Of a DNA stretch of 64,000 bases, positions 58,271 to 64,000 are shown piece after piece (positions within the stretch are counted from its first letter, which is position 1; every line of letters begins with the position of its first letter). The notes beneath the pieces are model-generated. The model saw only the letters and a program-made list of their open reading frames with translations. It was not told the origin of the DNA and ran no database searches. The translations under genes were made by a program, and so were the position numbers. The stretch is from Siniperca chuatsi (taxonomy: Eukaryota > Chordata > Actinopteri > Centrarchiformes > Sinipercidae): the NCBI RefSeq assembly GCF_020085105.1, contig NC_058063.1:18585262-18649261 (forward strand). Reading direction: 5' to 3'.

Positions 58271-60014
58271 ATCATATAGACCATCATGAAATTTACAGAA
58301 AACAACTGAACAGATAAATGAATAAATATGTTTTCTTGGTTTGTAGTCAAACATTTAGTAGGGTGGGTGGGGGAAGTTAGACTCATGACCCAAGATTTCC
58401 AAAATCCTGGCTAAGGCCCTGATTGTGTGGAGCCGGAGCCCCACATTGAAAGCCAGTCTATTCCCAGATCTCTGACCCCATTCAAACACATACAGTGTGT
58501 CAGAGTCAGACGGAAAACCAATAAAGTTTTAAGGAGACAATATGTGTAAAAAGGCAACTATAAGAGCCCTAATATATCAGTTTTAGCTGTTCCAGGCCTT
58601 GAGTAACATCCCCCCTCTGTTTTCAACTTTGTCTTGGAGACTCAAGTTGAGAAGGACATGAGCCCCAGAGTCGAACTATGTTTCAATTTGACAGTTTTCT
58701 CCAGAGAATAAATAAGAATGAGTTTAAGCCACAGACGTCTTCTGATCCAAGATGTTATGTCGGTTCAAAACATAACCGGCTGGCTCTTTTTTTTTTTTGC
58801 CAGCCGGCCAGAACGACATTTTCTAATTTTGCTAATGTTTTTCTTTTCCTCTCAAGAAAACTGTGATAGCCGATATTTAAAAAAAAGTGTTGTTTTGATA
58901 TAAGTTTAATATAATGGTTCTTTTTTTTTTGGCTTGTTTAAGGGGGCATTTAATTTCTCCACCTTCTCCTTCTGTATACTTACAGTACAATATCTTAGTA
59001 AAAAATACTTCATACTTCCCTTTTGTCAAGTAATAGTAATAACTGGTTTGAGTCTGGCCCGGTGACCTTTGTTGCATGTTGTCCCTCCTCTCTCTCCCCT
59101 CTCTACTGTCCGCTATCAAATACTAAAGGCAAAAATACTTTCCCCTCTAACACATCACTCTTGCTCAGCAGCTTTAACCAAGGCCTCGACCTTGTAGCTG
59201 TACACTGAGGAGGAAAACTGCAGCAATGGATTAGGATTAGAAATGATTAAACTTTGCAATCCCTGCAAGAAAGCTGGATCACAGCAGTAGCCGAAGAAAG
59301 ACAGGAGCAGCAAATATAATACTTGGACAGACTACAGATTTAAATATTTTAGATATTATATTAGATATTACATTAATAATACATTAGATAGTACAGAAAG
59401 TTTTGTTTAACAAATTTATTTATACCAAATAACTGGTACAGACTGGCACAAAAAAAGGAAAATCTGGCAATACAGTGTTTTTGGAAATACATAACATTTT
59501 CTCCACAACAGACTACAACACAGCATATCTCGCACTGACTGTGCTATGAGGAGAAAACAAACAACTGAGTCAAGTGTCACAAAATCTCAACATTCACCAT
59601 ATTGTTGTAAAAGCTCTTCATACAGCAGATAAAATGTGGAGAGTGACCCTGACCTGGAGCCATGATGCTATAATGACACTAGAATTAGTCTGTGCACATG
59701 TTGTGCCACCTGCTGGATGCCCGAACCCATCTGCGAACACAACATTTTGATCTTTTAACAGTCTTCATTGTGACTACAGTGATGGTTTGACCTCCTTATT
59801 CAAAGATCAGCTGTGGATTAAAGCCTCAGTTTACATTTATATGGACTTCTTAAGGGGTTAAAAACATCTAAAACAACTACTTTCAACCTGTGGAAGAACA
59901 AGTATTGTCAAAATTTAGATGGACAAATAAATGAGGCAATTTTTAATTTATTTTTAAGTCAAATTAGCAAACTTCTGTGTGTTGACATCCAACAAACATC
60001 AAATAATTAAGCGT

Positions 60015-60270
60015 AAAACGTTTAGTGTTGACCTTGGAAACAGTAGTTTGACAAACAGTCTTTTAAACAGTCTTTCAACCATCGCTTTTAAGCCGACATG
60101 GTGGAGAAGTCCTGAAAGTGCAGAGATCATAACAGCTGCATGTCAAGAGAACCATCTCCACGAAAGATCTGGAAAATCAAGCGATAGGGAGCGAGCGATA
60201 TAGTTGAAAGCTCCGGGAAAAGCTAGTAGGTAGACCTTAAATTGGGACTGTTTTGTTAAGCAACTACTGA
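60015..60270 (+). repeat. Second copy of the repeat at 52960-53530
   Basis: TTGACCTTGGAAACAGTAGT, TTTTAAGCCGACATGG, AGTTGAAAGCTCCGGGAAAA and GCTAGTAGGTAGACC follow the same order as the first copy. Confidence 0.5.
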
Positions 60271-61547
60271 ATTGACCCAGCTTAGGACACAAAATCCCCT
60301 TTTAGATGTTGTAAAGCAACTTCAAATTAGATAACAAATGCTCAGAAACCACGTATTTTCTCAGTTTTATTACAGAATTAGTTTCAAAACAACAAAAACA
60401 TCCAGCAGTTAATCGTTGTTCAGTGGATACTGTTTTCAGACTTTAATATTATGTCAAGAAGTGACTCACTCTCATTCTGCCATGATTGTTTGTAGTTCAC
60501 ATGGAGTGTGGCGCTCACATCTTCTAATAACACAAAGTAACTCATGTATCAGTCGGTTTGGTTATTGTGCAATTAACCGAGAGGCATCACACGTTTCACA
60601 CCAGTACCTCAAGTTCAAACATGTTTGTTATTGAATTACCTTCAATTTATTCTCTGTAACATCTTTTATGTACTAGACACTGAATCCTTAAAACACTTAA
60701 AGGTGAAATGTGTCCATAAAAATGTTGTGAGTACGTGGCCAAACGTTTTACTGCAATTATACTAAAATAACTCAAACTAAATTACAGTTTAGTTTAGTAA
60801 ATTAAGGCATTTCCCTTAACCTGAATGGCACTTGTTAACTTGACTTGGAAATCACTGCATTCAAAAATAACTAAGTACACTGCATGCTGAAAAAGCTTTT
60901 ATTTCTAACAAATCAACACATTAGAAGTTCTTCACGTGTTAAAAAATAAGGTGGTTTTAATTACTACACAATCTGCTATTTTTGCATAGTTAAAAATAAA
61001 ACAGCACTCCTGTAGTTTCACTTGCACACATCATTTTAAGTGCAACAATGTTAAGGCATTGAAGAAATCTCCCAAACAGACCCATGTCCTCTTTAAGACA
61101 CATCTGGCATCTATTTTAGCTTCCTTTAATTATCAGCTACAAAATAAATAGTAGATTATCTAATATTTGTCATTATTTTATACATCATACAGCATGTAGG
61201 ATTGGAGGTAAAGTGACATGAGTTTTAGTTGGTGAGCTGCAATGCAAAGCATATGTGACGTAATAAATTAGGATCAATTAGAAGAATTGTTTTGATTGGT
61301 CTCCGAAGTTATAGATGAACTCAGAATGAGATTTGGTGTGAAAAAAGTATGAAAACTGTGTGTTTTCTGGCTGAAAGTTCATCTTAGTCAGAGGTTACTT
61401 AGCTGAATTGCTTTATGAGGGTCAAATCATTTCCACTGATCAAATTAATACATTCAACTCTTTTCCCATAAAAAAAAGTTCTTACATCAGACATGTATAA
61501 GTAGAGGACAGAAACTAATCTTCGTCACTTTAAAGATAAGTCTTTTG

Positions 61548-61925
61548 ATATTCTATATTTTTCTTATTGTCAACAAATCCCATAAAAAGACCAGTATTGT
61601 CTGTGTATCCAAATATATCTTATTCCTCTGTGCCACAGAGCTCCATTGTTGTTCAAAAACTATTAAAAAACACATTAATGAGCCACACTGTTGCACTGGG
61701 AGACATGTTCCTTCATTACGATGAACATGGGCTCTGTAGTTCATGTTGAGTCACCATCCTGTAAATACTCAGTAGAGCACCAGATGTGTATTAATGCAAG
61801 AGAAAATAGTCCCCAACAAATGTACTATTTACTGTTTGAGTAACGTCTGTTGAAAACTACAGTGCCTGCAGTGTTTTAAAAAATTTTTTGTAAATATGTG
61901 TGACCGGTTTTTAAAGATTTGCATC
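61548..61925 (+). repeat. Second copy of the TTGTCAACAAATC-type repeat
   Basis: It has TTTTTCTTATTGTCAACAAA, GAGACATGTTCCTTCATTAC, GATGAACATGGGCTCTGTAG, GATGTGTATTAATGCAAGAG and CCGGTTTTTAAAGATTTGC in one orientation. It is less rearranged than the copy at 52525. Confidence 0.6.
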
Positions 61926-62372
61926 TTTAATAGGCACAAATAGGCTCAAGGGCTGCTACAGTCTGGTGATACAGTATGTGTACAGGCGAAGTGGAGGTTG
62001 CCATGGAAACCGGGACGCCGAAACACTGAGGACTGAGCACTGAGGTCGATTCCCCTTCAACACACAAAGTTTTCATCTAAAAAAAAAGCTTTAATTATTT
62101 AGACACATATCATAATTCATGTGAGTCTGTTGTTAAAGTTTGATCAGATCTTTTCACATAAATAATACTGTAACATGTGTCTCTCAGCTCCAGCTTCACT
62201 TGTTTCTATCACTGATCCTGTTTAACGCTACACTAACACACATAGTGACAATATAGTTATTTTAATGTGAAAAATGTTGCAAATCTTAGCTTTAACTTGT
62301 TTTCATTTTCTACTGAGTGGTTTCACCCCTGCTCTGGTTTCATGGGTCGGCCTCCTTCCTTGTGGCGTCCTC

Positions 62373-62546
62373 TCACTGCACCGCGCACGACCCGCTGGGC
62401 AGGAAGTCCTGCACGTACACCGCCACGGCCTTGGTGAGGTAGGTCATGCTCCCGAAGCGGCCACTGGGGGCGCTGTCGTACAGCAGCCTGCACACTCCGG
62501 TGGACGGGTCTCTCTCCAGGATTTGCTCCTCTGCTCCCAGGTCCCT
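62373..62546 (-). other. phka1: phka last coding exon
   Basis: 58 codons including TGA. The acceptor TCCTCCAG lies just above 62546. It encodes the C-terminus with the CaaX box. The 88-bp intron above it (62547-62634) is very short. Confidence 0.87.
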
Positions 62547-63465
62547 CTGGAGGAGAAGGAAAGAAGAGAATCCTGCCTTACTTGATCACAAACATATTAA
62601 ACACTGGAGTCGTGTCTTTTGATGACCTGCTCACCTGATCCTTGTAGAACATGTCGTTGGCGATGTGGACGATCTTCTCCACGTGGATGATGGAGCCGAT
62701 GCTCGGGATCTCCACGTCGGCGAGCATGGTGAGCACCAGGATGGCCTCCACCAGCAGCTGTCGGTACTCAGGCTGAGGGACGCGGTTCAAAACAGTCTCC
62801 ACGTGGACGGAGAATTTGATCTCTCCCGGTGTCATCTGGAGGGGGAATTCAGAGGATAAAGCTATAGATTTGTCTGTTAAAATATATTGTCAGACATCTT
62901 TCATTTGACAGAACACACCCTACAGTGGGTTAATACTGATTTTTATTTGTCTCTAAACATGCAACATGTACATCTCAACAGAATTCAGTAAACATGTTTT
63001 ATTCCTGTGCTGCTTTGACAGAGAACTGATCTTTTATTATGGGAAACATGAATGATTTTATGAGTTTTATTTATATTACCATGGTCACATAAAATAATAA
63101 CTTCTGACTGGCTGGAGAGTGTCTGCTAAAACTCATTTATCTAAATGGCAAACCTTTATTTTGAGTTCCTTAAATGATTTTTAGCTTTTAAATATTAAAT
63201 TATAAGTTTTGTTAAGAAACAAAATGTTGAAAGCTAAACCTAAATAGATTTAACAAGGGACTCGAAGAGGATTGAGATCTGATAAAATGCTATTTAACTC
63301 CAGGATAAAACCTGAGGGGGGAAGGGAAAAGAAGAGATTAGCAAAAACTCACAAACCACAAGAATTAAGTCGTCAGAACGTTTCTGTTTTGACGACTTGT
63401 GGCTCTCTTACCTCTCTGGTGGTTGAAGAAGGAAGGACAAACCCTTCTATGGACAAACCGTGGCA
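62373..63465 (-). CDS. phka1: Phosphorylase b kinase regulatory subunit alpha, C-terminal three exons (partial)
   Basis: The coding sequence on the minus strand joins 63465-63412, 62835-62635 and 62546-62373, giving the last 142 residues. PHKA is the large regulatory alpha subunit of the (alpha beta gamma delta)4 kinase that activates glycogen phosphorylase. Seen in order: [38 protein letters not shown] and [20 protein letters not shown]; then RDLGAEEQ.. and [20 protein letters not shown], ending GSCAVQ and a stop at 62373-62375. All three junctions have GT..AG sites and are phase 0. The terminal Cys-Ala-Val-Gln is a CaaX box, matching the known C-terminal farnesylation of the alpha subunit. 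The gene starts beyond the right edge. The paralogue is uncertain (phka1 or phka2; both are X-linked in human). ATTAAA on the minus strand at 62090-62095 could be the poly(A) signal. Confidence 0.88.
62635..62835 (-). other. phka1: phka penultimate coding exon
   Basis: 67 codons from [10 protein letters not shown] to DMFYKDQ. The ATG at its start is an internal methionine directly after the acceptor CCCTCCAG, not the start of the protein. Donor CAG|GTGAGC. Confidence 0.9.
63412..63465 (-). other. phka1: phka antepenultimate coding exon
   Basis: A micro-exon of 54 nt encoding 18 residues ([18 protein letters not shown]). Acceptor TTGTCTTCTAG, donor GAG|GTAAGA. It joins in frame to MTPGEIKF, as in the known protein. 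Confidence 0.87.
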
Positions 63466-63719
63466 CTAGAAGACAATGTATTGGTAATCATTACTTTATG
63501 TACAAAATGTGTATTATTTTAAAGCACCAGTTTAAAAATCATTTAGCTTAATGTTGCTGTTTTTAAACAGAAATTCTAACACTTGACTATGACTTTTATT
63601 CCAGGCCTTTGTACATGCTCTACAAAATTAAAAACAATTAAGATTTATAAAATAAAAGGTAAAAAAGTTGTTTGTCTGAAATGATAAACTGAAAACGCTC
63701 CCAAATGGTCTCCTCCATC

Positions 63720-63960
63720 ACACTGAGAGTGCGCTTACATGCGCACTAGTATCCCGGTTTTGAGCCTTATCCTGGTTTAATTTTATCATGTTCACATGGA
63801 GCATGAGAAACCTGGTTATTCATGTCCCGGTATACATGAGTGCGTTTACATGCATTACTAGTATTCTGGTTATGACCGGGTTTTGGAGTATCCCGGTTCT
63901 GTTTTGCACATGTAAACACCATATCCAGGTTTCTGAACAGTCTCTGTAGGTACAGAACAA
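63720..63960. repeat. Dispersed repeat with internal duplication (ACATGC..CCCGG type)
   Basis: GAGTGCGCTTACATGCGCAC (about 63727) and GAGTGCGTTTACATGCATTA (about 63839) are diverged direct copies, each followed by TAGTAT and a CCGG/CTGG-rich segment. CACATGTAAACACCATATCC near the right end is an inverted version of the start. This is probably a MITE in a phka intron. Confidence 0.5.
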
Positions 63961-64000
63961 AATGGCTGAGATGGTGAGAAATCGAGACCCACCTGCAGGC

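Larger units (their letters stand above)
49234..62372. other. Intergenic spacer between leap2 and phka
   Basis: About 13.1 kb between the two convergent genes. It holds the retroposon tails, dispersed repeats and Tc1 relic listed separately. No coding exon of a host gene was recognised. The stretches 49300-51700, 53650-54880, 55800-57650, 58270-60000 and 60300-61530 hold nothing recognisable, except small AT-rich runs and a TG array at 57671-57707. Confidence 0.5.

Noticed and set aside
62635..62835. Independent small gene starting at the ATG at 62835
   Set aside because: The ATG is an internal PHKA methionine directly after a splice acceptor and is joined in frame to the upstream exon.

Overview
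The window looks like nuclear DNA from a ray-finned (teleost) fish, probably a percomorph. The evidence is AT-rich sequence with many long (CA/TG)n arrays, spliced vertebrate genes with GT..AG introns, and many decayed transposons of kinds familiar from fish genomes. No bacterial genes, rRNA, tRNA or CRISPR arrays were found. Nearly all the short ORFs are chance frames in repeats.

Four protein-coding genes can be supported. (1) The first coding exon of a Shroom-family PDZ protein, best read as shroom4, lies on the minus strand at 25354-25476. Its promoter-like region is at about 25480-26200. Its first intron appears to fill the rest of the window to the left (1-25353). (2) A complete two-exon bmp15 gene lies on the plus strand at 31866-34301. 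It encodes a 455-residue oocyte TGF-beta-family precursor. (3) A complete three-exon leap2 gene lies on the plus strand at 47316-49233. It encodes a 103-residue liver-expressed antimicrobial peptide 2 / ghrelin-receptor-ligand precursor, with a clear TATA box. (4) The last three coding exons of a phosphorylase kinase alpha subunit gene (phka) lie on the minus strand at 62373-63465. They include the C-terminal CaaX box, and the gene runs off the right edge.

The gene order shroom - bmp15 - leap2 mirrors the human 5q31 order SHROOM1 - GDF9 - (UQCRQ) - LEAP2, and SHROOM4 neighbours BMP15 on the human X. The window therefore looks like the second half of an ancient duplicated block that carried a Shroom gene, an oocyte growth factor and a LEAP2 gene. 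The genes are not an operon. Each would have its own promoter and tissue programme: epithelial cytoskeleton, oocyte, liver/gut, and glycogen metabolism.

The remainder is intron or intergenic DNA full of repeats. Main items are: a cluster of alternating TG and CA arrays (2501-3655); several copies of a dispersed repeat related to the GGGCTGCAAC type; a 5'-truncated LINE with target-site duplications (27450-28166), which contains a 43-bp inverted copy of nearby flanking DNA; a 0.7-kb foldback repeat (26393-27120); a MITE with 23-bp terminal inverted repeats (43586-43880); a Tc1-like transposon relic split by a 313-bp insert (54890-55662); LINE tails facing each other (51741-52470); and two strong cruciform-capable hairpins (39279-39337, 41316-41394).

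I found no convincing undescribed system. The most interesting signals are the duplicated gene neighbourhood, the structure of the bmp15 product, and several inverted-duplication scars that look like template-switch or fill-in events.
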